From: Fusarium oxysporum f. sp. lycopersici 4287
Lineage: Eukaryota; Ascomycota; Sordariomycetes; Hypocreales; Nectriaceae
Direction of reading: 5' to 3'
NCBI RefSeq assembly: GCF_000149955.1
Contig: NC_030988.1
Location: 3,068,040-3,132,039, forward strand
DNA: 64,000 bases
Under the pieces are notes generated by a model. It did no database searches. It saw only the letters and a list, made by a program, of their open reading frames with translations, and was not told where the DNA came from. This document shows positions 20,454-31,281 of the stretch, piece after piece. Both the position numbers and the translations under genes were made by a program. Position 1 is the stretch's first letter. Each line of letters begins with the position of its first letter.

Positions 20454-22451
20454 ATGGAGTTCCGATTCGTGGACGAACACGACCCCGTTGCACTGCGTCG
20501 ACGTCGCCTCCAAGCGCAACGCACCCAGAGATTTCGGCAGCGACGAAAAGAAGAACAATATATTGAGCCCTCAATTTATCAGGCCGAATCGTCTCAGACA
20601 GTGGACCAGACTGCCGCAGACAATGTGCAGACGGCACTAGGTAACGATTTGTTGGCCGACACTGAGGAATCCGGACATGATACAATCTCTCCCGGGGAAC
20701 TTCTCATCACCTCTAGTCAGGAGGACGGAAATCTAGTCACAATCGACACTGGACCAGACTATTATGATGAGGAGATAGTCGGCGCCGATAGTACCGACGA
20801 GCAGGAAGATCAGATGGAACCTAGGAGTCCAGATGTCTTCGCTGGAATTCAAACAGGTCGCCCTCATGACAACACCTGGAACGATTTGCAGTACGCCACA
20901 CAGAAGTTTATCCAGCAATATCTTGTTGGAGTACACAGTTGTGGCGCTCAGGAGCATCGAGAATCTCTAGCAGCGCATATAGAAGCTGAGGGAGCGTCCA
21001 ACCATCATGGGATCGCAAATCTGTTCCCTCGTAGCGTTCCTCATACACTCGATAAACAGTATTTCCTCGAAACGCAAACTTGTAGTGAAACGCCTGGCTT
21101 GAGCCCTACCCAATGGCAAGAGCTATTTTCTGGTCATACGCCTGGACAATTCGAAGGCAAGCCTAAGCAGGCCTGTCTCCACGCCGAAAATTCACGACCG
21201 ACTCCTCCGGGTGTTTCGTTCGACATCGATAGTATCTTGGGTTTTATGACTTCTCCTGCAACAGCAATCCACGGGATTCGATTTTATTCTGCTCCTCAGT
21301 ATGGTCAGAATATCTCCACAGACGTCCACCTAACTTTGGATCGCCTAGACCCAGATCCAGAGCGGCCCCGGTTGATTCCATCGCGACTGAAAGACGTGCC
21401 ACATTTCATCTTCGCGAGGGCTGAAGGCGCCGATTTCATCACATTTCACCTGTTCTTTCCGCATCTGCCATGCTCCCGCGACTTCAATCGGTTAACTGAC
21501 GAGCAACTTTCGCGGTGGTTTGATGATATCTTCTATCCAGCTGTCCGTCAGGTCTATGATGTCGATAGACTCCAGCACTTGCCCGCAAGTTATCGTCACG
21601 CATTGGCTACCTGTCGAGCTCCTCAGGTAGAGAATCATTTGTTCGAGGCCCCTAGTCGTCAGGCTCAGCTACGGATGTCCTACTTCCTGCCACCGCAAGG
21701 CATGCAGCAACTGTGGGACCATGTTCTCACAGCAGTATGCCAACCGGGGTATCAAGACTTTCGCGATCCTGAGTTATACATGGAGGCAAAATGCACCAAA
21801 CTTTTTTTCAAATATCCAGATGCCCCATCCGATCTGCTGGAGGTCATGAACAGCTTCGACTGTAAGCTACACCGCATTCTAGATTTCTCACATATGCGCA
21901 GCGACCGGTTTTACATTGATGTGGGTAAAGAAACCTGCCCGATGCCTAATGGCGTCTCATCACCTGAACCTCAGACATACCTCTGGCGGCGTTGTTGCAT
22001 CCGTCACCACCTGGGTCAGCTTTATGATGGAAATATTCCCAAGTCCGGCCAAAATTTTTACCATGAGTCAATGCTTCGAGATGCTGGCGGTATGACTACG
22101 TTGACGCCTGTAAGGTCTCGACTCCGCCGTGGGGGTATTCTTTATGACCAAATGTACAGTCTCACCAAAGAGATCGTAGACGCTGCTCGCACATATCCAT
22201 TTCAGAATCCAGATCTACGGCATTTGGCGTTAGATCCACAGTTCGCAATGGTATGCAAAGCATTAGCGGCAAGCCAGCTTCGGGCAAGAATGTCCATTCT
22301 TGTTGGCCACTATGACGAGGCATATTTTGTAGAGTGGTGGCAGGGCCCTTCTCAGCTGGTAAAGAGCAAGGGATGGACGCGTTGTGCTTTGGAATCCATC
22401 GTACCGCTAGGCTTGATATGGGTTAGCCTAACCCGCCAGTCAGGCCCGTAA
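20454..22451 (+). CDS. 665-aa protein of unknown function, probably element-encoded and 3' truncated
   Basis: Starts MEFRFVDEHDPVALRRRR with a very basic segment (RRRRLQAQRTQRFRQRRK, residues 14-31) suited to nuclear import or nucleic-acid binding. An acidic linker (about 55-125) follows, then a long ordered region from about 230 (PSRLKDVPHFIFARAEGADF, LFFPHLPCSRDFNRL, TDEQLSRWFDDIFYPAVRQV). I recognise no catalytic motif or named domain. The frame has no stop, and its base use looks genic. The end is odd: the ordered region runs until ESIVPLGLIW and is then replaced at 22420 by a palindrome GGGTTAG-C-CTAACCC and unrelated DNA, so the true C-terminus is probably lost. The diverged repeated end just upstream (also present at 12159) suggests the gene belongs to a mobile element of a kind I cannot name. 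Confidence 0.65.
   Translation: MEFRFVDEHDPVALRRRRLQAQRTQRFRQRRKEEQYIEPSIYQAESSQTVDQTAADNVQTALGNDLLADTEESGHDTISPGELLITSSQEDGNLVTIDTGPDYYDEEIVGADSTDEQEDQMEPRSPDVFAGIQTGRPHDNTWNDLQYATQKFIQQYLVGVHSCGAQEHRESLAAHIEAEGASNHHGIANLFPRSVPHTLDKQYFLETQTCSETPGLSPTQWQELFSGHTPGQFEGKPKQACLHAENSRPTPPGVSFDIDSILGFMTSPATAIHGIRFYSAPQYGQNISTDVHLTLDRLDPDPERPRLIPSRLKDVPHFIFARAEGADFITFHLFFPHLPCSRDFNRLTDEQLSRWFDDIFYPAVRQVYDVDRLQHLPASYRHALATCRAPQVENHLFEAPSRQAQLRMSYFLPPQGMQQLWDHVLTAVCQPGYQDFRDPELYMEAKCTKLFFKYPDAPSDLLEVMNSFDCKLHRILDFSHMRSDRFYIDVGKETCPMPNGVSSPEPQTYLWRRCCIRHHLGQLYDGNIPKSGQNFYHESMLRDAGGMTTLTPVRSRLRRGGILYDQMYSLTKEIVDAARTYPFQNPDLRHLALDPQFAMVCKALAASQLRARMSILVGHYDEAYFVEWWQGPSQLVKSKGWTRCALESIVPLGLIWVSLTRQSGP
22420..22434. 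repeat. Palindrome GGGTTAGCCTAACCC at the break of the 665-aa gene
   Basis: 7-bp arms and a single-base centre at 22427. A GGCCCGTAA sequence, a poor version of the box seen elsewhere, follows 16 nt after the centre. The arms resemble telomere-type TTAGGG only loosely, and no tandem telomere repeats are present. Confidence 0.55.
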
Positions 22452-22809
22452 TCCCGCGTGTTCTAGTGGCCCGTGTAAATGAACTCATTTATTTATTGCC
22501 GTACTGATCAGAGCACGACATCGAAGACCTGTCAATTGTTTACGAACGCCGTGCAGCTTGCGTTGCCAACTGATAAAAATGATAGTCGGACATGTCCTTT
22601 GCTCGCTGTACGCGTGGCGTAATATGAGAGGCTGTACATAAGCGCGCGGCAGCACCAATCACAGACAGGCTGGTTCAGGCAGCTTTTCAGCTCTGACCGG
22701 CACGTACTTACCCCTCAGCTTCAATCCGACCGTTCGCTAGAAGACCAGCCCACGATTTGCCTCTCCAAACTGTTTCTTGAAGCTGAAAAAGCGACTGAGG
22801 ATCGGAAGG
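22452..22809. other. Intergenic region upstream of the NACHT-WD40 gene
   Basis: About 360 bp without a recognised gene. It presumably holds the promoter of the NLR that starts at 22810; no TATA box or named site is clear. Confidence 0.5.
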
Positions 22810-25800
22810 ATGAGCCCACAAAGGCTTGTTGAAGGCCTCACCCGGCTGCGTGACCATTTTAGTACTCGTGATCGGTCGCGTAAGAAGCGGAATCCCGCCG
22901 AACAAGTGAGTTCACGCATCTCGGCTGCTTTTCTAGGAGAAGCCTTCATCGTACCGACTCTTTACCTCTTATCCACTTGACTAACAACACCTGTACCTAG
23001 TCTTTCCCATCCGATCATGCTGATGCTCAGGTACAGCCGCAACCTCAATCCCAGCAGCTTTCTTCGACCGCAGTGCACTCTACGGCTATAACGGCCACCC
23101 CATCACAGAATGTCCCCGTACAGACTGAAGCCAACGAGGCGGATACGCAGTCTGAAGGGAAACCCTCAAGTAAATCAGACCTATGGGACAAAGCGTTGGC
23201 CCATCTCAGCGAGTCGGAATACGATCGCGATATAGTCGTTATCGTCAAGGCATTCGCCGAGAACTCAATCGGCGACAATGCGACTGCCGATGGCAGGTCC
23301 AGCTCAACAGAAGATCTAGCGAAAGATATCAGTGAGAGGATGGCGCAAGCCATCCAAGACCGGCAACACAGCAGTGAACAACGTGAATGGAAGGTCACAA
23401 TCGGTGACAAAGAATATTCCGTGCGTGGCCTGGTCGATAAGACTGTAAACATTCTGAATAAGTTTGTGGGCGTGGGCGACGTTGCCGTCAGCTTTGATCC
23501 TGTTCATGCTGCTCTACCATGGGCCGCTGTTCGATTCGTTCTTGTGGTGAGTCGCTTTGGGGTCTGCTGCATGCCATGTCGAGATGGCTTGTGTCGTGAC
23601 TCGAGCTGACTGAGATAGACTTTAACCGCCAGTAGTGAACTAAGAAGTCAGATTATCTTCGGTCTTGCCAAGGTTACTTCGTTGATCTTGCAGTGCGATA
23701 CCTACCGGCGTATATACATGGCCCGCGACCCCGCTCTCCGACCACCAGCAGATATTTTGGACCTTCTGGAGACGTCCATCGTCCAGACCTACGCCACGTC
23801 ATTGTTGTTTCTCGGTTTTGCGATCCACCTCCAGGGAAGCAGGAGTCGTACGGTCAGCGCTCCGTTCAAGATGAACGAGGTGGAATCGTATATTGAGAGC
23901 CTGCAGGAGAGCGGAGATCAGCTCAGCCAAGCCGCCGATAACTGTGAAAAGAATTGCAGCCTTCAGAATCGGGCGGGGGTCAAAGAGCTGCTCAGTTACG
24001 CTAAGGAGTCCCATCAAATCATGCAAGCCCACAGGTATGTCACTCAATAAGGAAGCCAACATAGTGCTAATGATATCGTATTAGCGTATTACTGATGGAT
24101 ATCCATCAGAGGATGGTGTTTGATAAACTAAGGACCGCCGAAGGCGCTGCGTATGATTCTCACGCTAACGAACACGAAGCTCGATGCCATCCTCAAACCC
24201 GAGTGGATCTCCTCGCTCAGATCTACCAGTGGGCCGGCGACCCGGACAGTGAGTGTATTTACTGGCTGCAGGGCATGGCAGGTACTGGGAAGTCCACGAT
24301 ATCCCGCACCATAGCCTATGAGCTCTCCCGAAAAGAAGTACTCGGGGCTAGCTTTTTTTTCAAGAGAGGTGAGGGCGATCGTGGAAAAGCAGCCCGGTTT
24401 TTCCCTACCATTGCTACCCAGCTTGTCCGCCGGTTGCCTTTCTTGATGCCTCATATACAAGATGCGATCGAGACCGACCCCTGTATTGGCGAAATGGCTG
24501 TCAGCAAACAGTTTGAGAAACTGATCCGGCTACCTTTGACAAAAATACCGAGCAGCCCTCAAAATCCCTCGACTGTCGTAATCGTTATCGATGCTCTCGA
24601 TGAGTGTAACCAGGAAAAAGACATTCAGGCTATAGTTAGTCTTCTTCCTCAAGTAAAACAGATAACATCAGTCCACCTGAAGTTCTTCGTGACAAGCCGA
24701 CCAGAAATTCCGGTGTACGTTGAATTTAGGAGAATCCGCGAACCCTACAAAGATTTCATTCTCCACTTGGTTGACGAGCCTACAGTTGAACACGACATCA
24801 CAGCGTTCTTGAATTCCAAATTGACAGAAATACGAAACGGCTACAATATACACCCCTTAGGTGGTCAACCTCTGCCAGAGTCCTGGCCTTCTTCGACAGA
24901 AATTCATGACCTAGTCAAGATGGCCGTTCCCCTTTTCATCTTCGCCGCAACTGCTTGCCAACAAATCCAGAAGGGCAAACATGGCGACCCTGAGGAAAAT
25001 TTGAAGAAGATACTAGAACGCACCGGCGGGACACAGATCTCCAAGCTCAATGAACTGTACCTTTTCGTCCTAGAACAACTCCTCGATGACCCAATTGACT
25101 CGGGGGAAGAACTCTTGAAACGGTTCCAAGAAATCGTCGGCGCCATCGTGATCCTAGCCGATCCTCTCTCAACTATATCTCTCGCCAAACTCCTCGATAT
25201 TGCCGAAAAAAGAATTCGCCATGTGGTAGGCCTGCTGCCTTCAGTTCTCTACATCCCGTCGGAACGGAGTGCTCCTATTAAGCCACTTCATCTGTCGTTT
25301 CGGGACTTCCTGATCAATCGCGATAAGCACAAAACAGATCAATTCTGGGTTGACGAAAAGGAGACACACAAGAGGTTGGTAGTCAGGTGCTTTCAGCTGC
25401 TGATGCATGACGACTGTCTCAAGAAAGATATGTGCGACCTGCGAACGCCTGGAGTTGCACGATCGGATATTGACAAGGGCAAAATCGACGAGCGCTTGCC
25501 GTTAGAAGCTCAATACGCTTGCCTTTATTGGGTCTATCACTTGAAGGAGAGTCATGAAAGGATTAGAGATAGGGACCAAGTACACGAATTCCTTGAGCTC
25601 CATTTCCTCCATTGGCTAGAGGCGTTGAGCCTCATTGGAAGGATATCAGAGAGCATCGGATTCGTAGACGGGCTACAGAGCATAGTCGATGTAAGTCATT
25701 CACCTCCTGCGTGTTACGTATCTACTTACGGACATTTTTTTAGCCCGAAAAAGGTGCCCAAGTGCTTGGCTTCTTGCGTGACGCGAAACGGTTCGTGCTC

Positions 25801-27348
25801 AACTACCGCTGGATCATTGATACTGCACCACTTCAGCTCTACTCTTCGGCAGTTGTGTTTGCGCCAAAGCAGAGCATCGTACGACAGACATTCAAGCATT
25901 ATTTTCCTGGGTGGATTTCCTTACTTCCAAAGGTGGCCTTGGACTGGAATGCAGTTTTACAGACTCTGGAGGGTCATACAGATCAGGTTACCTCTGTGGC
26001 CTTTTCGAATGACGGCAGCCATATCGCATCGGGATCAGATGACAATACCGTCAAGATATGGAATATGGAGACGGGTGCAGAGGAACAGACTTTTGAGGGC
26101 CATAGCGGTTCAGTCAACTCTGTAGCCTTTTCGAATGACGGCAAGCGTATCGCATCGGGATCATATGATAACACTGTCAAGGTATGGAACATGGCGACGG
26201 GCGAAGAGGAACTGACTCTTGAGGGTCATACGCATTCGGTCAGCTCTGTGGCCTTTTCGAATGATGGCAAGCTCATCGCATCGGGATCAGATGACAATAC
26301 CGTCAAGATATGGAATATGGAGACGGGTGCAGAGGAACTGACTCTTGAGGGTCATACCAACTCAGTCAACTCTGTAGTCTTTTCGAATGACGGCAAGCGT
26401 ATCGCATCGGGATCATATGATAACACTGTCAAGGTATGGAACATGGCGACGGGTGCAGAGGAACAGACTTTTGAGGGCCATAGCGGTTCAGTCAACTCTG
26501 TAGCCTTTTCGAATGACGGCAAGCGTATCGCATCGGGATCATATGATAACACTGTCAAGGTATGGAACATGGCGACGGGTGCAGAGGAACAGACTTTTGA
26601 GGGCCATAGCGGTTCAGTCAACTCTGTAGCCTTTTCGAATGACGGCAAGCGTATCGCATCGGGATCAGTTGATAAGACCATCAAGATATGGAAGGTGGCG
26701 ACGGGTGAAGAGGAACAGACCCTTGAGGGTCATAGGGATTGGGTCGCCTCTGTGGCCTTTTCGAATGACGGCAAGCGTATCGCATCAGGATCATATGATA
26801 ACACTGTCAAGGTATGGAATATGAAGACGGGTGCAGAGGAACTGACTCTTGAGGGTCATACGCAATCGGTCAGGTCCGTGGCCTACTCGAATGATGGCAA
26901 GCTCATCGCATCGGGATCATATGATAACACCATCAAGATTTGGCACGTTGCGACGGGCATCAACATTGAGGCCTTTGATGCGGGCCTATATACCGACGTC
27001 TTATCTTTTACTGACGATGATTCGGTTTTAGTCACTACTGCAGGCCGTCTCAGACTTGGGTTTCGAGACATTAGTACGTCACACTCGATCGAGAGCGAAC
27101 CAAAGCTGGGTAGTACAGAGGTCCAAGGAGAAGTGGATGGCAGATTAGGCTTCGGGATCAACCGTGACAATACATGGATTACAGTGGGTGGACCTGATGG
27201 ACGTAAAGTTTTATGGCTTCCACCTGATTTCCGGCCTGGTGTGTCGGCCACTTCAACCGAGGGTTCACGAACTGTTGTTATTGGGTGTCGGTTAGGAAGA
27301 GTAGTCATCATTGGTTTTGCACCGTCTTCGTCCGTGAATGGAGTTTAG
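22810..27348 (+). CDS. NLR protein: NACHT_N, NACHT and eight WD40 repeats (5 exons, 1422 aa)
   Basis: Exons 22810-22905, 23001-23546, 23619-24034, 24085-25690 and 25744-27348 join to 1422 codons plus stop, with GT-AG introns (GTGAGT, GTGAGT, GTATGT, GTAAGT donors). Residues about 60-210 (SDLWDKALAHLSE, VAVSFDPVHAALPWAAVRFVL) match the NACHT_N region found before NACHT in fungal NWD proteins. Walker A GMAGTGKS is near residue 420 and Walker B VIVIDALDEC near 518. From about 960 to 1290 there are eight WD40 units of exactly 42 residues (SVAFSNDGKRIASGS-Y-DNTVKVWNMATG), followed by a tail that may close the propeller. The layout is that of Podospora het-d/het-e-type NLRs, but with NACHT_N instead of a HET domain. 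Such WD40 arrays bind the non-self ligand. The gene looks intact. Confidence 0.92.
25963..26960 (+). repeat. WD40-coding tandem array, 126-bp units
   Basis: Eight units of 126 bp. Units 2, 5 and 6 (starting near 26089, 26467 and 26593) are essentially identical in DNA, and all share TCTGTRGCCTTTTCGAATGA. Variable residues cluster at two neighbouring positions just after GH (TDQ, SGS, THS, TNS, SGS, SGS, RDW, TQS) and at the Y/D/V before DNT or DKT, which form the ligand face of a propeller. Confidence 0.92.
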
Positions 27349-27420
27349 GTTTTGTGGATTTATCAGATCAATTTAGTACTATTCGATGAGCCATAAGCCG
27401 ATGCGTAGACGACGGTGCAG

Positions 27421-27737
27421 GTCTACTGTACCAATTACCACTGGTAATGGGCCCAATACCAACTTTTGCGGCCCGTGCACCTTCCCCTTTTGGATCTTTA
27501 GGGGTTTGGGTCAATACAAGAATATTTGGTCTGTGCGCCCTCTCCAACTTCCCAGGACCCCAGCGCTGATTCCGTCAACGCGAATAAAAAGCACCTTTCG
27601 TATGGCAAAGGGTATGCCAGAAACTCAATTATAATAAATGCAATTTGGGAGCTTTGGCGCCATGTCTCCTATTCACATAGTCTTATAAGACCTTAAAACC
27701 TGATGCTGGCATCTATTTTACTTGGTGTCCTTTATTA
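27421..27737. repeat. R2 repeat, copy with palindrome and GGCCCGTGC box
   Basis: About 270 bp match 48800-49067 almost base for base (for example TTTTGGATCTTTAGG, AATAAAAAGCACCTTTCGTA, GGAGCTTTGGCGCCATGTCT). It starts TACTGTACCAATTACC and has an 18-bp near-palindrome GGTAATGGGCCCAATACC (centre 27451.5), with GGCCCGTGC starting at 27470. A second, weaker box GGTCTGTGC lies near 27528. Noncoding; probably a short nonautonomous element or an element end. Confidence 0.7.
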
Positions 27738-29951
27738 CCATACACAACCCCCCTTTCGACAGCCCCACCCTTTCGTCAAGCAAAAAAAAAAGAGGACCAC
27801 CAAAAATGGACAACTTCACTGGTAAACAACTCGGCCAAAATGAGGGACATATGCAAAATGTCTCATCTCACAATAGCGAACAACTATCTCTATTGGAATT
27901 TAGGTCTTTTGATAAGCCGTCCTGACCGCGTGGTCCGTTGGTGGGGTACGGCTTCCTCTCTCACTTCAATGACCGAGCTAGCCTCTGATTCTGACTCTCG
28001 CTCGTCTGAACAGACAGATTCCACCACGACAGACTCATTTTGAGTCTCCCCTTCAGGTATGGCTTCTCCAACAGCTAAAGTCTCCCCGAGAGTCATAAAA
28101 CGCCTGTTAGGATTCGGTACCGCCTTCCTCTTCTTCCCTCTCTTCAGCCGAGCCAATTCTTCCTCTAGGCTGGCAATCCTCTGTGTATGCACCGCTACTG
28201 TCTGTTGTTGAGCCTCAAAGCCCTTGGCTATCACGTTGTACCGTCTCCGCGTCTTTGGTGTTTTGTTCAACCCAAGATCACGAATTTGACGGCTCGTCTG
28301 TGGAGTATCGTCCGAGCCAAGATACGGCCTAGGTTCAGGAGTCACTCTTGGGCCGCTGTTTGGCCTATCTTCTTGGATTTCAGGGTGTCGCAACGCTTTC
28401 GCACGTGAAATGGGCCAGTTGCCAGTGACCCTCCAGCCAGACAGTATGTTCTTCTTAGTCATTCCAACTCGGCGAGCCTTGGCGTAGGCCCTGATGAAAT
28501 TAACCTTGTCCATCGGAGCGGAATCAGTCAACGAGGCGAACCTTTCCAGCTCTCATCGATATGCAGCCTTTAACGAGTTGAAGACTCCATTGTCTAGTGG
28601 CTGGAGTCCATGAGAGCAGTGTGCTGGTAGATAGCAGCAATAAACGTCGTTCAAAAAGCACGTGGCCATCCATTCATCCTTCCACCACTCAGCACTGATC
28701 GTGAGATGGGGGAAATGGAGGACATACTGTTGCATGGCTTCCGTGACCATCTAAGATGATCAGTCTCGCGTCTGACTCGTCTGCAGGTGTAGTCTGGGGC
28801 AGATAGACTCTTTCAAGCCATTCAATGCCTATGTGGTCATCAGTCCACCCGTTGGGTGAAGTTATGTAATACCAGTCTGCTATCTGCTTGAACTCGTCAA
28901 GGAACCATTGTTTCTGCAGTTCCTTCCCCTTGAAGATTATGCCAGGAACTAAAGCGCGGCCGTCAGCAGTGACAGCTTCGATAAATGAAGTCCAATTCCG
29001 AGTCTGTGGTCCCTTGAGGAAGGCCTTGCGCTTCGGGTCCGCGCTTCCAACAACGAAGCTATCTAGGCCTGAATGAAGAGAATTAGTCGGTCAAAATTCA
29101 AGCACCGACAAGTAATAGAGGTGAATACTTGCCGAAACCAGTCATAATACCGCCTTCATCAACGTTGACGGTGTTTTCAGGCTTGATCCAGCCATACTGG
29201 CCATCCCGGATATCAAAGTACCAATGAACCGCTTTCGGGGTAAAAGAGTCGAACCTTTTAGCTGCTTGACGTCTACCCATCTTGGTCTTTAGGTCTGCGC
29301 GGCGATTGATAAACTTGATCACCCAGTTGCGTCCTAAGTCGGGATGTTCGCCCTGCTGTCTCAGCAGGCCCATGACGCAAGCGCGGATCTGACTGTGGGA
29401 CGGAGCATAGCCCAAAGACTCCTGACGGAGTATCCAGAAAGCGAGCCTATCTTCTTGGCTCTTGGACAAACGTCGGCGAGGCTGGATCTGGTCTTCAGCG
29501 GCCCCACGGCCGTTAAGTCTATCGATGAGGGTCGTTCGGGGCACTCCTCTTCTCTGGGCCGCTTGAGGGGGTGAAAAACCATGATCGGTAATGTCCAATA
29601 TGGCCTCAGCCATATCGTCCTCTGTATATTCCCATTGAAGTCGTGATTTAGGCATTTTTCTGCTGTTGTCGAGGGTAAAGATCAAAAATCACGAGAAAGA
29701 GCGGTGAGGAGGTTAGTGACCATATTGAAAATATTTCAATAGCATGACTTGCATATATCGCGTGCCCAGCACATCCTCAACAGGTCAAAATAATTATCTC
29801 CACTCATTTCTATAATCAATAAATGAAGCTTCTTTTAGGTAGCTATTTATTCTGGCCAACTTTCGTATAAGTGAAGTTGACGAATTTTGGTGGTGCTATT
29901 TTTTTTTGCTTGACGAAAGGGTGGGGCTGTCGAAAGGGGGGTTGTATATGG
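27738..29951 (-). mobile_element. pogo-like DNA transposon (2214 bp)
   Basis: The ends are imperfect inverted repeats of about 70 bp, both starting CCATAYACAACCCCCCTTTC and including CAGCCCCACCCTTTCGTCAA. They are flanked by TA (27736-27737 and 29952-29953). It encodes one transposase with a single premature stop. It sits at the cut edge of LINE ORF2, but the DNA on its other side is not LINE. Confidence 0.88.
27890..29655 (-). pseudogene. pogo/Tigger-type transposase with two introns and one premature TGA
   Basis: On the minus strand, exons 29655-29133, 29068-28728 and 28678-27890 give a 550-residue frame interrupted only by a TGA at 28555-28553 (after NSLKAAYR). The first intron begins GCAAGT rather than GT, a GC-AG intron, and the second is 49 nt (GTATGT...AAG). 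The N-terminus has two HTH modules (AILDITDHGFSPPQAAQRRGV; later RNWVIKFINRR). The DDE region has NVDEGGIMTGFG, LIILDGHGSH and SHGLQPLDNGVF. The C-terminus is coiled-coil-like then basic (KRGKKRKAVPNPNRR). This is a normal cut-and-paste enzyme design; the single stop would truncate it after the catalytic core begins to close. C-to-T change at a CGA codon is one simple origin of the TGA. Confidence 0.85.
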
Positions 29952-31281
29952 TAACATCTGGCATGACGATGGCGGCTCCGCGCTGAGGTCGCTCCCCTTC
30001 CTCTTCGATGTGTTCCGGCAGTGGAGGGAAAAAGTTGGCTAACATCTCCTCGGCCTGTTCAATGCTGTTGGTTGTGCGGGCGCCGTCAGCCCTTGTAAGT
30101 TGGGGTACTTTGCCAAATGCTCTATCATTTCCAGACTTGAGATACTTTGCCCCCTTCCATATGTTGTCGTTATCTGCTAGAAACTCGTTCCAGTGCGTCT
30201 TTTTCTGCTGTCTGATAGCATCATGATACTGTTTTGCTGTTCCCCTGGCCGTCTCCTCAAGCTCCTGACATGCCGATCCTGCTCGCCTCAATGCTCTGGT
30301 GCGATTCCTCCAGTGTGTATGTATCTGCCGGAGTTGCGTGAGGTCTGAGGTCCACCAGCGTTTTGCATAGGGTGAAGGCTTAGCTCTGGGTGTCAGAGCG
30401 CGAACCACCTCTAGCGCCACTGCCATAAGCCTGTCAGTCTTCTGCTGTACGGTACCTTCTTCCGGGGTGGACTCTAATTCTGCGGCAATTCGAACGTTGA
30501 TTTCCTTCCATGGTGCGTTTTTGAGCAAGAGCCGTTCTTGAGCTTGCGGTACCGGGACCGAGACGTCGAACTCTGTCTCAATAGCACAATGATCAGATCC
30601 GTGCTCGGTACCGTGTATCATACACTTGACAGTCGAGGATGCTAGGTCCGCGGAAGCAAGGACCAGGTCAACTGTTGTCTCAAAATCCCCACCACTCCAC
30701 GTCTTCGTTCCTCTCGGGAGTAGGCTCAGAAGATCGAACTCATTCATAAGGTTAATGATCTGATCCGCTTCGCCTTGCCTCGTCAAGCATATGTCGTCTC
30801 CTCCCCATAGCTGGTCGTGCCGGTTGAAGTCTCCGACAACTACCACGTCCACTAGTCTACCGGCCTGTCTTCTTGTGTTTAGGGTGACCTGACGCAGAGC
30901 GTTGCAGGTGTCTTGTAAAGCTTGGGCGTCTCCTCCTGGCACATAAACCGAAACAACCAGAACCAGCCGCTCAGGGAGTCGCAAGATGGCTGCCGTCATA
31001 TCCGCTGTCTCAATCGGTATCTGCTCCGCCTCCACATCCTTGTTTACCCACAACATGCTTCGGATCGGCCATCTGCCCTCTCTCCAAACCGTGGGGACCA
31101 TCTTAACCCATCTGGGGTGCCCCATAGGGACCGTTAGTAGCTTGCTGTCCTTTTGGTGTGCCTGGGGCTCTTGGATCGCTATTGCTGCGTGATCTTGAAG
31201 TTGCTTATCGTTCATAAGGCTCTCGTGTACCGTACCCTGCTTTCTTACATTCAGTTGAATCACCTGCAACGACTTACTCAT
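29952..31281 (-). pseudogene. LINE ORF2, endonuclease domain only, 3' part lost
   Basis: Starts [16 protein letters not shown] and shows the apurinic-like endonuclease signatures [16 protein letters not shown] and GSDHCAIE over the first 230 residues, then the linker region ([26 protein letters not shown]). The frame is stopped at the pogo terminal repeat just after AIVMPDV, before any reverse transcriptase block. The ATG overlaps the end of ORF1 as ATGAGTAA, a layout suited to termination-reinitiation. The product would have nicked target DNA for target-primed reverse transcription in the nucleus. Confidence 0.85.

Noticed and set aside
22420..22434. Telomere-like GGGTTAG/CTAACCC
   Set aside because: A single palindrome, not a tandem array; no TTAGGG repeats elsewhere, so not called a telomere relic.
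25983..26684. Minus-strand repeats over the WD40 array
   Set aside because: Mirror frames of the 126-bp units, not a separate gene.
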